A stretch of DNA of 64,000 bases. Origin: Otis tarda. Taxonomy: Eukaryota > Chordata > Aves > Otidiformes > Otididae. The stretch lies in the NCBI GenBank assembly GCA_026413225.1, contig CM048591.1:6993338-7057337 (forward strand), given 5' to 3'. The position numbers and the translations under genes are program-made. Shown piece by piece: positions 14,373 through 27,520 of this stretch. Each line of letters opens with the position of its first letter. The stretch's first letter is position 1. The notes under the pieces are model-generated. The model searched no databases and had not been told where the DNA came from. It saw only the letters and a list, made by a program, of their open reading frames with translations.

Positions 14373-17260
14373 TTTTCTCTAACACTCGCCACTTTTCTGC
14401 GCCTACTTTTCTTCCCTCTGCTGTCTTTTAAGAAACTAGTTATTTCCTTAGCATTCTCGGTTTTGAAACTTTCTTTCTAAGTCTCTTTCAGCGTGCTGTC
14501 CCTATTTTTTTAGCTTTCATTTTATTTCCCATTTCCCCATTGCTTTTTCAGCATTCATTCAGTGCCTACTTTTATGCCTTTTACAGTTCAGACATAATAA
14601 TTTCTTGCTCTTCCACAGAACCCTCACTTTGAAAATTCTCTTTCTACATTATTATTTTTGTTGGATGACACTGGTTTTTTGTTTGTTTTGTTTTTTTTTT
14701 TTTTTTTTTTTTTTTTCCTTATTTCCTTAATCTTCAATTGCTTTTGAAATGCTCTCTTTACTCCTATCTGGTTTCTGCCTTTATTTTGCTATCTTTCTTT
14801 TTTTTTTTTTTGAATTATGTCCCGACTATCTGTAGTGCCCTCGCTTTTCAAATTTGGTAGGTCTCTTAGGTGGACTGTGCTATTTGGGAATTTTTAACCC
14901 AATTTCATTATTCCCCGTTGGTTTTAAAACTTTCTGTCTAATTCTGTCCCGATTGCTATCTTTAACTTGTTCTCTTGATCCTGAATCTTCTCTCATCCTC
15001 CCTCCGCGCCATCGCTTTTTAACGCCATCTTTGTAGTTCTCCATTTTAGTTGCGTGTCAGAAATGCCTTTTGTTGTTGTTGTTGTTGTTATTTCCTGATT
15101 ACCATTTGCCTTTCTTATATACTTTTCTTGTGGTTGGTAACCTTATTTTTTAGTTGTAATATGTCCCTACTTAGCAGCTTTGGGTTTTAGTTATTCTTTC
15201 TAGGTTTCTATTTGTTTCCTGGGCATTTTTTTCTCCCAGTATTTGCCTTTACTTTCCTAATTATTCTGACTTATTTCTTTCTTCTCTTTATTCTTTACAG
15301 TCATGTAATTAGTTTCTTTTTCTGACTCCATTTCCGTTTACCTATGGTGGTTTTTTTTTTCATTTCCCTAATCCCTGTTGCTTTTAAAATGCTGAGTCTC
15401 CTTTTATCACTTTTGTCTTTATTTTTCTGCATTTTTGTTCTAATTATTTCTTTTTCCTTTCTACCGTCTCTTTTAAAAATTTATGTCTGTCTGCATTTTA
15501 GTCGGATGTTGCTATTACTTTCGTGCTTTTGCTTTTCAAATTTTCTAATTTGACCTTGTCTGCTGTCATAATCTTTAATTATATTTTCTTTTTTTTTCCC
15601 ATAGCGCCATTGCGCTTTACGTTGCTTTTCATCATTTTTCTTTTTCTTGCTGTCGCTACCTGCTTTCTCCTTATAACCTTAATCTTATTTGCATCTACAG
15701 TTTTCTCTGTACTTTTATTCTGTTTGCTATCTTTGAAACAAAAAAAATATTTCTTGTCTGTATTCACGCCTTTGATTTTAAAACTGTCTTTCTAGGTCCT
15801 TGTTACAGTTTGTAATTTCTGGTTTTGAATTTTTTCTCTATTTCCCTGATACTCATCACCGAGTGACTATTATTATATTTGCTGGGGTTTTTTTTGTTTG
15901 GTATTTCTTGTCTTTCCTTAGCATCTTGGCTTTTTAGCGATTCTTTTAACATCTCTGTTTCATTCTGCTGTCTCTATTTCCCTAATGCTTGATGTCTTGT
16001 CTTCTCCCCTCCCCCCCCGTGTCTACCTTTATCTTGGTCACTTATTCTTTTCTCCATTTTTTTTCTTGTCTGTTTTTAGCACCACCACTTCTACAAATAT
16101 CTGTCTCTGTTTGCGTTTTACTTCTCTGACTGTATTGTGTGTTCTTTCTTCTCCTAAACCCCGGGCTTTAAAAATTTTCTACTTTTACGTGTTTTTGCAT
16201 TATGAGTTTCTAACCTTCCCCGCGCCACCCCCTCAGTTTTCCCTAGCGCTGTTGCTTTTTACATTTTCCTTTCTATCTACGTTTTAGTTTGACATTGCTA
16301 TTTATTATTTTTTTTTCATTAAGGCCCTTGGTCTTATTTTCTCATTGTTCCTCCTGGGAATTGTACTTTGTTGTTTTCTAAATTTTGCCTTTTCATCTCC
16401 ACTCATCGTGTTCTCCGCCTGTGTTTTTCATTTCTTTGTGCCTGTCTTCTACGTTTTAAATTGCGTTGCGGTCATTTCATCTGTGTAGTTTACAAGCCCT
16501 ATTTGGTCATTCCTCTGTCCTTCATCCCTTCGCGTGGTAAATGTTATTTCTACTTTTCCGTTTCAGTTTGCCATTAGTGTTTATCGATTTTATTTCATTC
16601 TCTTAAATCTCTGTTGCTTTTGACATTTTCTTTTTACCTTTATTTGCTGTCTTCACATTTTTAATTTTTTTCCTGTTGTAATAAGTGCCTTTACTTTCTA
16701 AATTTTCTTTCTACTGCTGTTTTAGGTACTTGTGTGGTTTAAAAGTTTCCTCTATATTGCTCTCATCCCTAACCATTTCCATTTTCTACTTTTATCTCTG
16801 TCCTTATTTTGTCATCGGTTAATTAGCTATTGCATTTTGTTTGCGTCACTGCCTTTGAAATTTTTGCTACGTTTCTGTTAGTTTATCGTCCCTAGTTAGA
16901 AATTTTAACGTGTATTTCCCTAATCTGCCTCACTCTTAAAAGCTTCTTTATACGTCGTCTTTTTTTCTCCTCTTTCGTTACTGGTACTGTTGGCGCCCTT
17001 CAGATTTTCTTTCTACGTCCATGTTTTAGTTTGATGTAACTTTGGTGTGGTTTTGTTTTTTTTTTGTGTGTGTGTTCATCTCCCCACTCCCTGTAATTTA
17101 AAAGATTTTGTACATTTATCTTGCTTGCTGTCTTTATTTCTTGGTTTTTAAATTATTGCTCACGTTTCCTCAGTGCCCCGACTGCTTCATTTTTCTTAAT
17201 ACATCTGTTTTAGGTAGCTGTCTGTATTTTTTTTTTTTTTTTTTTTTAGTTTTTGTCTTA
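14373..17260 (+). repeat. Satellite unit, copy 6
   Basis: It has GTTTGTTTTG ahead of the T run near 14,682, a longer T run near 14,800, TTAAATCTCTG and CCTAGTTAG. Near 17,050 the usual GGTTTTGGTT reads GGTTTTGTTT. Confidence 0.9.
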
Positions 17261-20150
17261 TTTTCTCTAACACTCGCCACTTTTCTGCGCCTACTTTTCT
17301 TCCCTCTGCTGTCTTTTAAGAAACTAGTTATTTCCTTAGCATTCTCGGTTTTGAAACTTTCTTTCTAAGTCTCTTTCAGCGTGCTGTCCCTATTTTTTTA
17401 GCTTTCATTTTATTTCCCATTTCCCCATTGCTTTTTCAGCATTCATTCAGTGCCTACTTTTATGCCTTTTACAGTTCAGACATAATAATTTCTTGCTCTT
17501 CCACAGAACCCTCACTTTGAAAATTCTCTTTCTACATTATTATTTTTGTTGGATGACACTGGTTTTTTTGTTTTGTTTATTTTTTTTTTTTTTTTTTTTT
17601 TTTTTCCCCCCCCTTATTTCCTTAATCTTCAATTGCTTTTGAAATGCTCTCTTTACTCCTATCTGGTTTCTGCCTTTATTTTGCTATCTTTCTTTTTTTT
17701 TTGAATTATGTCCCGACTATCTGTAGTGCCCTCGCTTTTCAAATTTGGTAGGTCTCTTAGGTGGACTGTGCTATTTGGGAATTTTTAACCCAATTTCATT
17801 ATTCCCCGTTGGTTTTAAAACTTTCTGTCTAATTCTGTCCCGATTGCTATCTTTAACTTGTTCTCTTGATCCTGAATCTTCTCTCATCCTCCCTCCGCGC
17901 CATCGCTTTTTAACGCCATCTTTGTAGTTCTCCATTTTAGTTGCGTGTCAGAAATGCCTTTTGTTGTTGTTGTTATTTCCTGATTACCATTTGCCTTTCT
18001 TATATACTTTTCTTGTGGTTGGTAACCTTATTTTTTAGTTGTAATATGTCCCTACTTAGCAGCTTTGGGTTTTAGTTATTCTTTCTAGGTTTCTATTTGT
18101 TTCCTGGGCATTTTTTTCTCCCAGTATTTGCCTTTACTTTCCTAATTATTCTGACTTATTTCTTTCTTCTCTTTATTCTTTACAGTCATGTAATTAGTTT
18201 CTTTTTCTGACTCCATTTCCGTTTACCTATGGTGGTTTTTTTTTTCATTTCCCTAATCCCTGTTGCTTTTAAAATGCTGAGTCTCCTTTTATCACTTTTG
18301 TCTTTATTTTTCTGCATTTTTGTTCTAATTATTTCTTTTTCCTTTCTACCGTCTCTTTTAAAAATTTATGTCTGTCTGCATTTTAGTCGGATGTTGCTAT
18401 TACTTTCGTGCTTTTGCTTTTCAAATTTTCTAATTTGACCTTGTCTGCTATCATAATCTTTAATTATATTTTCTTTTTTTTTTCCCATAGCGCCATTGCG
18501 CTTTACGTTGCTTTTCATCATTTTTCTTTTTCTTGCTGTCGCTACCTGCTTTCTCCTTATAACCTTAATCTTATTTGCATCTACAGTTTTCTCTGTACTT
18601 TTATTCTGTTTGCTATCTTTGAAACAAAAAAAATATTTCTTGTCTGTATTCACGCCTTTGATTTTAAAACTGTCTTTCTAGGTCCTTGTTACAGTTTGTA
18701 ATTTCTGGTTTTGAATTTTTTTCTCTATTTCCCTGATACTCATCACCGAGTGACTATTATTATATTTGCTGGGGTTTTTTTTGTTTGGTATTTCTTGTCT
18801 TTCCTTAGCATCTTGGCTTTTTAGCGATTCTTTTAACATCTCTGTTTCATTCTGCTGTCTCTATTTCCCTAATGCTTGATGTCTTGTCTTCTCCCCTCCC
18901 CCCCCCCCGTGTCTACCTTTATCTTGGTCACTTATTCTTTTCTCCATTTTTTTTCTTGTCTGTTTTTAGCACCACCACTTCTACAAATATCTGTCTCTGT
19001 TTGCGTTTTACTTCTCTGACTGTATTGTGTGTTCTTTCTTCTCCTAAACCCCGGGCTTTAAAAATTTTCTACTTTTACGTGTTTTTGCATTATGAGTTTC
19101 TAACCTTCCCCGCGCCACCCCCTCAGTTTTCCCTAGCGCTGTTGCTTTTTACATTTTCCTTTCTATCTACGTTTTAGTTTGACATTGCTATTTATTATTT
19201 TTTTTTCATTAAGGCCCTTGGTCTTATTTTCTCATTGTTCCTCCTGGGAATTGTACTTTGTTGTTTTCTAAATTTTGCCTTTTCATCTCCACTCATCGTG
19301 TTCTCCGCCTGTGTTTTTCATTTCTTTGTGCCTGTCTTCTACGTTTTAAATTGCGTTGCGGTCATTTCATCTGTGTAGTTTACAAGCCCTATTTGGTCAT
19401 TCCTCTGTCCTTCATCCCTTCGCGTGGTAAATGTTATTTCTACTTTTCCGTTTCAGTTTGCCATTAGTGTTTATCGATTTTATTTCATTCTCTTAATCTC
19501 TGTTGCTTTTGACATTTTCTTTTTACCTTTATTTGCTGTCTTCACATTTTTAATTTTTTTCCTGTTGTAATAAGTGCCTTTACTTTCTAAATTTTCTTTC
19601 TACTGCTGTTTTAGGTACTTGTGTGGTTTAAAAGTTTCCTCTATATTGCTCTCATCCCTAACCATTTCCATTTTCTACTTTTATCTCTGTCCTTATTTTG
19701 TCATCGGTTAATTAGCTATTGCATTTTGTTTGCGTCACTGCCTTTGAAATTTTTGCTACGTTTCTGTTAGTTTATCGTCCCTAGTTAGAAATTTTAACGT
19801 GTATTTCCCTAATCTGCCTCACTCTTAAAAGCTTCTTTATACGTCGTCTTTTTTTCTCCTCTTTCGTTACTGGTACTGTTGGCGCCCTTCAGATTTTCTT
19901 TCTACGTCCATGTTTTAGTTTGATGTAACTTTGGTGTGGTTTTGGTTTTTTTTGTGTGTGTGTGTTCATCTCCCCACTCCCTGTAATTTAAAAGATTTTG
20001 TACATTTATCTTGCTTGCTGTCTTTATTTCTTGGTTTTTAAATTATTGCTCACGTTTCCTCAGTGCCCCGACTGCTTCATTTTTCTTAATACATCTGTTT
20101 TAGGTAGCTGTCTGTATTTTTTTTTTTTTTTTTTTTTAGTTTTTGTCTTA
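17261..20150 (+). repeat. Satellite unit, copy 7
   Basis: It has GTTTTGTTTA before the T run near 17,570, a feature shared with copies 8 and 9. CTGCTATCATAAT near 18,445 is shared only with copy 8. C runs are expanded near 17,606 and 18,897. It carries CCTAGTTAG. Confidence 0.9.
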
Positions 20151-23048
20151 TTTTCTCTAACACTCGCCACTTTTCTGCGCCTACTTTTCTTCCCTCTGCT
20201 GTCTTTTAAGAAACTAGTTATTTCCTTAGCATTCTCGGTTTTGAAACTTTCTTTCTAAGTCTCTTTCAGCGTGCTGTCCCTATTTTTTTAGCTTTCATTT
20301 TATTTCCCATTTCCCCATTGCTTTTTCAGCATTCATTCAGTGCCTACTTTTATGCCTTTTACAGTTCAGACATAATAATTTCTTGCTCTTCCACAGAACC
20401 CTCACTTTGAAAATTCTCTTTCTACATTATTATTTTTGTTGGATGACACTGGTTTTTTTGTTTTGTTTATTTTTTTTTAATTTTGGGGTTTTTTTTTTTT
20501 TTTTTTTTTTTCCCTTATTTCCTTAATCTTCAATTGCTTTTGAAATGCTCTCTTTACTCCTATCTGGTTTCTGCCTTTATTTTGCTATCTTTCTTTTTTT
20601 TTTTTTGAATTATGTCCCGACTATCTGTAGTGCCCTCGCTTTTCAAATTTGGTAGGTCTCTTAGGTGGACTGTGCTATTTGGGAATTTTTAACCCAATTT
20701 CATTATTCCCCGTTGGTTTTAAAACTTTCTGTCTAATTCTGTCCCGATTGCTATCTTTAACTTGTTCTCTTGATCCTGAATCTTCTCTCATCCTCCCTCC
20801 GCGCCATCGCTTTTTAACGCCATCTTTGTAGTTCTCCATTTTAGTTGCGTGTCAGAAATGCCTTTTGTTGTTGTTGTTATTTCCTGATTACCATTTGCCT
20901 TTCTTATATACTTTTCTTGTGGTTGGTAACCTTATTTTTTAGTTGTAATATGTCCCTACTTAGCAGCTTTGGGTTTTAGTTATTCTTTCTAGGTTTCTAT
21001 TTGTTTCCTGGGCATTTTTTTCTCCCAGTATTTGCCTTTACTTTCCTAATTATTCTGACTTATTTCTTTCTTCTCTTTATTCTTTACAGTCATGTAATTA
21101 GTTTCTTTTTCTGACTCCATTTCCGTTTACCTATGGTGGTTTTTTTTTCATTTCCCTAATCCCTGTTGCTTTTAAAATGCTGAGTCTCCTTTTATCACTT
21201 TTGTCTTTATTTTTCTGCATTTTTGTTCTAATTATTTCTTTTTCCTTTCTACCGTCTCTTTTAAAAATTTATGTCTGTCTGCATTTTAGTCGGATGTTGC
21301 TATTACTTTCGTGCTTTTGCTTTTCAAATTTTCTAATTTGACCTTGTCTGCTATCATAATCTTTAATTATATTTTCTTTTTTTTTCCCATAGCGCCATTG
21401 CGCTTTACGTTGCTTTTCATCATTTTTCTTTTTCTTGCTGTCGCTACCTGCTTTCTCCTTATAACCTTAATCTTATTTGCATCTACAGTTTTCTCTGTAC
21501 TTTTATTCTGTTTGCTATCTTTGAAACAAAAAAAAATATTTCTTGTCTGTATTCACGCCTTTGATTTTAAAACTGTCTTTCTAGGTCCTTGTTACAGTTT
21601 GTAATTTCTGGTTTTGAATTTTTTCTCTATTTCCCTGATACTCATCACCGAGTGACTATTATTATATTTGCTGGGGGTTTTTTTGTTTGGTATTTCTTGT
21701 CTTTCCTTAGCATCTTGGCTTTTTAGCGATTCTTTTAACATCTCTGTTTCATTCTGCTGTCTCTATTTCCCTAATGCTTGATGTCTTGTCTTCTCCCCTC
21801 CCCCCCCCGTGTCTACCTTTATCTTGGTCACTTATTCTTTTCTCCATTTTTTTTCTTGTCTGTTTTTAGCACCACCACTTCTACAAATATCTGTCTCTGT
21901 TTGCGTTTTACTTCTCTGACTGTATTGTGTGTTCTTTCCTCTCCTAAACCCCGGGCTTTAAAAATTTTCTACTTTTACGTGTTTTTGCATTATGAGTTTC
22001 TAACCTTCCCCGCGCCACCCCCTCAGTTTTCCCTAGCGCTGTTGCTTTTTACATTTTCCTGTCTATCTACGTTTTAGTTTGACATTGCTATTTATTATTT
22101 TTTTTTCATTAAGGCCCTTGGTCTTATTTTCTCATTGTTCCTCCTGGGAATTGTACTTTGTTGTTTTCTAAATTTTGCCTTTTCATCTCCACTCATCGTG
22201 TTCTCCGCCTGTGTTTTTCATTTCTTTGTGCCTGTCTTCTACGTTTTAAATTGCGTTGCGGTCATTTCATCTGTGTAGTTTACAAGCCCTATTTGGTTAT
22301 TCCTCTGTCCTTCATCCCTTCGCGTGGTAAATGTTATTTCTACTTTTCCGTTTCAGTTTGCCATTAGTGTTTATCGATTTTATTTCATTCTCTTAAATCT
22401 CTGTTGCTTTTGACATTTTCTTTTTACCTTTATTTGCTGTCTTCACATTTTTAATTTTTTTCCTGTTGTAATAAGTGCCTTTACTTTCTAAATTTTCTTT
22501 CTACTGCTGTTTTAGGTACTTGTGTGGTTTAAAAGTTTCCTCTATATTGCTCTCATCCCTAACCATTTCCATTTTCTACTTTTATCTCTGTCCTTATTTT
22601 GTCATCGGTTAATTAGCTATTGCATTTTGTTTGCGTCACTGCCTTTGAAATTTTTGCTACGTTTCTGTTAGTTTATCGTCCCTCGTTAGAAATTTTAACG
22701 TGTATTTCCCTAATCTGCCTCACTCTTAAAAGCTTCTTTATACGTCGTCTTTTTTTCTCCTCTTTCGTTACTGGTACTGTTGGCGCCCTTCAGATTTTCT
22801 TTCTACGTCCATGTTTTAGTTTGATGTAACTTTGGTGTGGTTTTGGTTTTTTTTTTTGTGTGTGTGTTCATCTCCCCACTCCCTGTAATTTAAAAGATTT
22901 TGTACATTTATCTTGCTTGCTGTCTTTATTTCTTGGTTTTTAAATTATTGCTCACGTTTCCTCAGTGCCCCGACTGCTTCATTTTTCTTAATACATCTGT
23001 TTTAGGTAGCTGTCTGTATTTTTTTTTTTTTTTTTAGTTTTTGTCTTA
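20151..23048 (+). repeat. Satellite unit, copy 8
   Basis: The longest unit (2898 bp). A private AATTTTGGGG interrupts the T run near 20,479. It shares CTATCATAAT with copy 7. It shares CTTTCCTCTCC (near 21,935) and TTTCCTGTCTATC (near 22,058) with copy 9. Near 22,297 it has a private TGGTTATTCC. Confidence 0.9.
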
Positions 23049-25615
23049 TTTTCTCTAACACTCGCCACTTTTCTGCGCCTACTTTTCTTCCCTCTGCTGT
23101 CTTTTAAGAAACTAGTTATTTCCTTAGCATTCTCGGTTTTGAAACTTTCTTTCTAAGTCTCTTTCAGCGTGCTGTCCCTATTTTTTTAGCTTTCATTTTA
23201 TTTCCCATTTCCCCATTGCTTTTTCAGCATTCATTCAGTGCCTACTTTTATGCCTTTTACAGTTCAGACATAATAATTTCTTGCTCTTCCACAGAACCCT
23301 CACTTTGAAAATTCTCTTTCTACATTATTATTTTTGTTGGATGACACTGGTTTTTTGTTTTGTTTATTTTTTTTTTTTTTTTTTTTGTTTTTTTTTTTTT
23401 CCTTATTTCCTTAATCTTCAATTGCTTTTGAAATGCTCTCTTTACTCCTATCTGGTTTCTGCCTTTATTTTGCTATCTTTCTTTTTTTTTTTTGAATTAT
23501 GTCCCGACTATCTGTAGTGCCCTCGCTTTTCAAATTTGGTAGGTCTCTTAGGTGGACTGTGCTATTTGGGAATTTTTAACCCAATTTCATTATTCCCCGT
23601 TGGTTTTAAAACTTTCTGTCTAATTCTGTCCCGATTGCTATCTTTAACTTGTTCTCTTGATCCTGAATCTTCTCTCATCCTCCCTCCGCGCCATCGCTTT
23701 TTAACGCCATCTTTGTAGTTCTCCATTTTAGTTGCGTGTCAGAAATGCCTTTTGTTGTTGTTGTTGTTATTTCCTGATTACCATTTGCCTTTCTTATATA
23801 CTTTTCTTGTGGTTGGTAACCTTATTTTTTAGTTGTAATATGTCCCTACTTAGCAGCTTTGGGTTTTAGTTATTCTTTCTAGGTTTCTATTTGTTTCCTG
23901 GGCATTTTTTTCTCCCAGTATTTGCCTTTACTTTCCTAATTATTCTGACTTATTTCTTTCTTCTCTTTATTCTTTACAGTCATGTAATTAGTTTCTTTTT
24001 CTGACTCCATTTCCGTTTACCTATGGTGGTTTTTTTTTTCATTTCCCTAATCCCTGTTGCTTTTAAAATGCTGAGTCTCCTTTTATCACTTTTGTCTTTA
24101 TTTTTCTGCATTTTTGTTCTAATTATTTCTTTTTCCTTTCTACCGTCTCTTTTAAAAATTTATGTCTGTCTGCATTTTAGTCGGATGTTGCTATTACTTT
24201 CGTGCTTTTGCTTTTCAAATTTTCTAATTTGACCTTGTCTGCTGTCATAATCTTTAATTATATTTTCTTTTTTTTTCCCATAGCGCCATTGCGCTTTACG
24301 TTGCTTTTCATCATTTTTCTTTTTCTTGCTGTCGCTACCTGCTTTCTCCTTATAACCTTAATCTTATTTGCATCTACAGTTTTCTCTGTACTTTTATTCT
24401 GTTTGCTATCTTTGAAACAAAAAAAATATTTCTTGTCTGTATTCACGCCTTTGATTTTAAAACTGTCTTTCTAGGTCCTTGTTACAGTTTGTAATTTCTG
24501 GTTTTGAATTTTTTCTCTATTTCCCTGATACTCATCACCGAGTGACTATTATTATATTTGCTGGGGTTTTTTTTGTTTGGTATTTCTTGTCTTTCCTTAG
24601 CATCTTGGCTTTTTAGCGATTCTTTTAACATCTCTGTTTCATTCTGCTGTCTCTATTTCCCTAATGCTTGATGTCTTGTCTTCTCCCCTCCCCCCGTGTC
24701 TACCTTTATCTTGGTCACTTATTCTTTTCTCCATTTTTTTCTTGTCTGTTTTTAGCACCACCACTTCTACAAATATCTGTCTCTGTTTGCGTTTTACTTC
24801 TCTGACTGTATTGTGTGTTCTTTCCTCTCCTAAACCCCGGGCTTTAAAAATTTTCTACTTTTACGTGTTTTTGCATTATGAGTTTCTAACCTTCCCCGCG
24901 CCACCCCCTCAGTTTTCCCTAGCGCTGTTGCTTTTTACATTTTCCTGTCTATCTACGTTTTAGTTTGACATTGCTATTTATTATTTTTTTTTTCATTAAG
25001 GCCCTTGGTCTTATTTTCTCATTGTTCCTCCTGGGAATTGTACTTTGTTGTTTTCTAAATTTTGCCTTTTCATCTCCACTCATCGTGTTCTCCGCCTGTG
25101 TTTTTCATTTCTTTGTGCCTGTCTTCTACGTTTTAAATTGCGTTGCGGTCATTTCATCTGTGTAGTTTACAAGCCCTATTTGGTCATTCCTCTGTCCTTC
25201 ATCCCTTCGCATGGTAAATGTTATTTCTACTTTTCCGTTTCAGTTTGCCATTAGTGTTTATCGATTTTATTTCATTCTCTTAATCTCTGTTGCTTTTGAC
25301 ATTTTCTTTTTACCTTTATTTGCTGTCTTCACATTTTTAATTTTTTTCCTGTTGTAATAAGTGCCTTTACTTTCTAAATTTTCTTTCTGCTGCTGTTTTA
25401 GGTACTTGTGTGGTTTAAAAGTTTCCTCTATATTGCTCTCATCCCTAACCATTTCCATTTTCTACTTTTATCTCTGTCCTTATTTTGTCATCTGTTAATT
25501 AGCTATTGCATTTTGTTTGCGTCACTGCCTTTGAAATTTTTGCTACGTTTCTGTTAGTTTATCGTCCCTAGTTAGAAATTTTAACGTGTATTTCCCTAAT
25601 CTGCCTCACTCTTAT
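23049..25615 (+). repeat. Satellite unit, copy 9, truncated and more diverged
   Basis: The last recognisable copy; it is lost near CTTATAAGCTTC at about 25,610, corresponding to about 2,575 in copy 1, so the final 300 bp of a full unit are missing. It carries private substitutions not seen elsewhere: CGCATGG (others CGCGTGG) at about 25,209, TTTCTGCTGCTG at about 25,386 and CATCTGTTAATT at about 25,490. This fits an array edge escaping homogenisation. Confidence 0.88.
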
Positions 25616-27272
25616 AAGCTTCTCTATACTTCTTTCTTTTCTACACTCAATATGTTCACTCCAATTTCTTCTTCTGTTTTATTAGCATCCTTGGTTTTTA
25701 CATTTTTCTACATCTCCCGTTAAGTTTGTGTCACATCTTGTTTTTTTTTTCCCATTTATTTCCGTCCTCCCCTCTTTTTTGAAATGTCTCATTTTTTTCC
25801 CCATTCTGTCTAAGTTTATCTTCGTCACTTATCTTTTCTCCATTTTTTTTCTTGTATATTTTTAGCACCACCGCTTTTACAAATATCTGTCTCTGTTTGT
25901 GTTTTAGTTCTTCGAGTGTATTGTGTGTTCTTTCTTCTCCTAAACCTTAGGCTTTAAAAATTTTCTACTTTTACGTCTTTCAGCATTATTAGTTTCTAAC
26001 CTTCCCCGCGCCACCCCCCTCAGTTTTCCCCAGCGCTGTTCCTTTTTACATTTTCTTTTTCTATCTACGTTTCAGTTTGACTTTGCTATTTATTATTTTT
26101 TTTGTTATTTCTGTCATTTTAGTTTATTCTAACACATACAATTTTTATTCTGTTTGCTGTATTTATTTTTGAAGAATTTGTTTTATTTATTGGAGTATTT
26201 GATTTTTATAATTTTCTTCCAGATCTGTTTCAGTTTTTCATCAGGTTTTTTTTAATGTCTGTTTCTATATATCATTTTGCTTTTTGAATGGTCTGCATTT
26301 ATCCTGTTTGCTGTCTTGATGTTGTTGCCTTTTTGCCAATATTTCCTGCTTTTCATTTGCACCGTTGTTTTTAAAAGTATCTGTACATGGCTACATTTGT
26401 TGTCCTTATGCTTCAATTTTTTTATTTATTTAGTCAAGTTATCTTGCTTTTTTCCTTGTTTATTCTATATGTACTGTGGTTTTTTTTTTTAAATACTGCC
26501 TTGTCTTTATCTAGTGCACTGATTTTTAAAGTTTTCGTTCTATATTGGTTTTAATGTGCTGTCCCTATTTTTTAATTTTTGTTTCTATTTCTGTAATGCC
26601 CCTTGCTTTTTTTATTTCTTTTTATGCTTGTTGCCTTGGTTACTTTTCATTATTTATCAACCTTTCTTAGTATTGCTGCTTTTTCATTTTTTTTCAAAAT
26701 CTCCATTTTAGTTTGCCATCACTTTTTAAAAATTTTTTGTTATTTCCCCCATCTCTGTTGCTTTAAAAAGTTTTTGTCTATTTTTATTCTATTTGCTGTC
26801 TTCAATTTGCAGTATTTATTTTTACATCTTGAATTTTATTAGCTTTCTCGTTTTTTAGATTTTCTTTATAGATCTGTTTATATCCCTGTGTTGATTTTTA
26901 ACTTTTTCCCACTTATTTCCATTATCTCAGTTCCTTTTTATGTTTTCTCCCTTTATTCCATTTGCTGCATCTAAATTGCTCTTTTGTATTTTACTTAGTC
27001 TCAATCTTTCCTTAGCACTATTGGTTTTTACATTTCTTGTTACATCTGTTTTGGTTCGCTGTCCCTATCTTTCATTTTTTCCCTTATTTCTCTGTCACCT
27101 CATGTTTTTTAAATACTCTTTCTATGCATACTTTATTTCTGTTCCCTGTTTTCACCCAATTATTTCTCATCTTTCCGTGCTGCCATCAGTCTTTAAATTT
27201 TTTTGCACATATGTGTTTTCGTTTGCCATTTTTGTATTTTTTAATTTTTTCTTTATATCCTTATTCATTTGT
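25616..27272 (+). repeat. Diverged monomers flanking the satellite array
   Basis: T/C-rich sequence with the same phrases as the array (for example GTTGCTTTAAAAAG near 26,753, CATTTTAGTTTGCCATC near 26,703 and TGTGCTGTCCCTATT near 26,555) but no 2.88-kb periodicity. About 25,805-26,104 is a recognisable mutated copy of the internal segment found at about 1,645-1,940, directly following a segment equivalent to about 2,600, so roughly one unit minus that piece is absent or scrambled here. Recurrences about 153-154 bp apart are visible (26,549 and 26,703; 26,600 and 26,753). Confidence 0.75.
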
Positions 27273-27520
27273 GCAGGTTTGGGCCAGGGGGAGTACTTTC
27301 TGGCCAGAATAGGTAAAATGTTCCAGGTATATTCCTCTCAGTTTCCTGCACCCGTACATTAGTTAAACCTGGAAAGATAAGACAATGCTCTTGGTCTGTA
27401 TCAGAGCAAGTAACAACATCAGTGTGTTTGTCAATATTGTTCTCGTACCAAATTCAATAACAATTCAGGTATTGAGAGGAAATCTCACTGTATCTTAGCT
27501 GTAACCAGGACAATCTCTCT
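27273..27520. mobile_element. Retroviral-type fragment inside the satellite flank
   Basis: An island of mixed base composition with no T/C skew, abruptly bounded by T-rich monomers on both sides. It begins near GGTTTGGGCCAGGGGG and ends near AACCAGGACAAT. The right part (GTCAATATTGTTCTCGTACC onward, ending CCAGGACA) reminds me of the border of an avian endogenous retrovirus. That is recognition from memory and unverified. No open frame of note and no target-site duplication could be fixed by eye. Confidence 0.45.

Larger units (their letters stand above)
1..25615 (+). repeat. T/C-rich 2.88-kb tandem satellite array (nine copies)
   Basis: Nine head-to-tail copies, the ninth truncated. Using the motif TTTTCTCTAACACTCGCC as the phase marker, copies begin at 1, 2885, 5763, 8634, 11505, 14373, 17261, 20151 and 23049, giving unit lengths of 2868-2898 bp. 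Copies are nearly identical by eye; most differences are lengths of T, C or GTT runs. The plus strand is dominated by T and C. Inside one unit the same phrases recur in degenerate form (GTTTTAG followed by TTTG or GTA; TTGCTTTTAAAA; TTTCTTTCTACGT), so the unit is a compound of shorter subrepeats. I do not recognise it as a named satellite. The window opens inside the array, so the true copy number is larger. Short open frames in it are shadows of base skew. Confidence 0.97.

Noticed and set aside
1-25615. Recurring 60-100-codon frames in each satellite unit (for example at 484, 975, 1619 and 1997)
   Set aside because: They are low-complexity hydrophobic translations of T/C-rich DNA. Indels in homopolymers shift or break some of them between copies, so there is no sign of coding constraint.
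1-25615. CRISPR or phage-type repeat array
   Set aside because: Units are kilobases long with no spacer structure, and the window is vertebrate.
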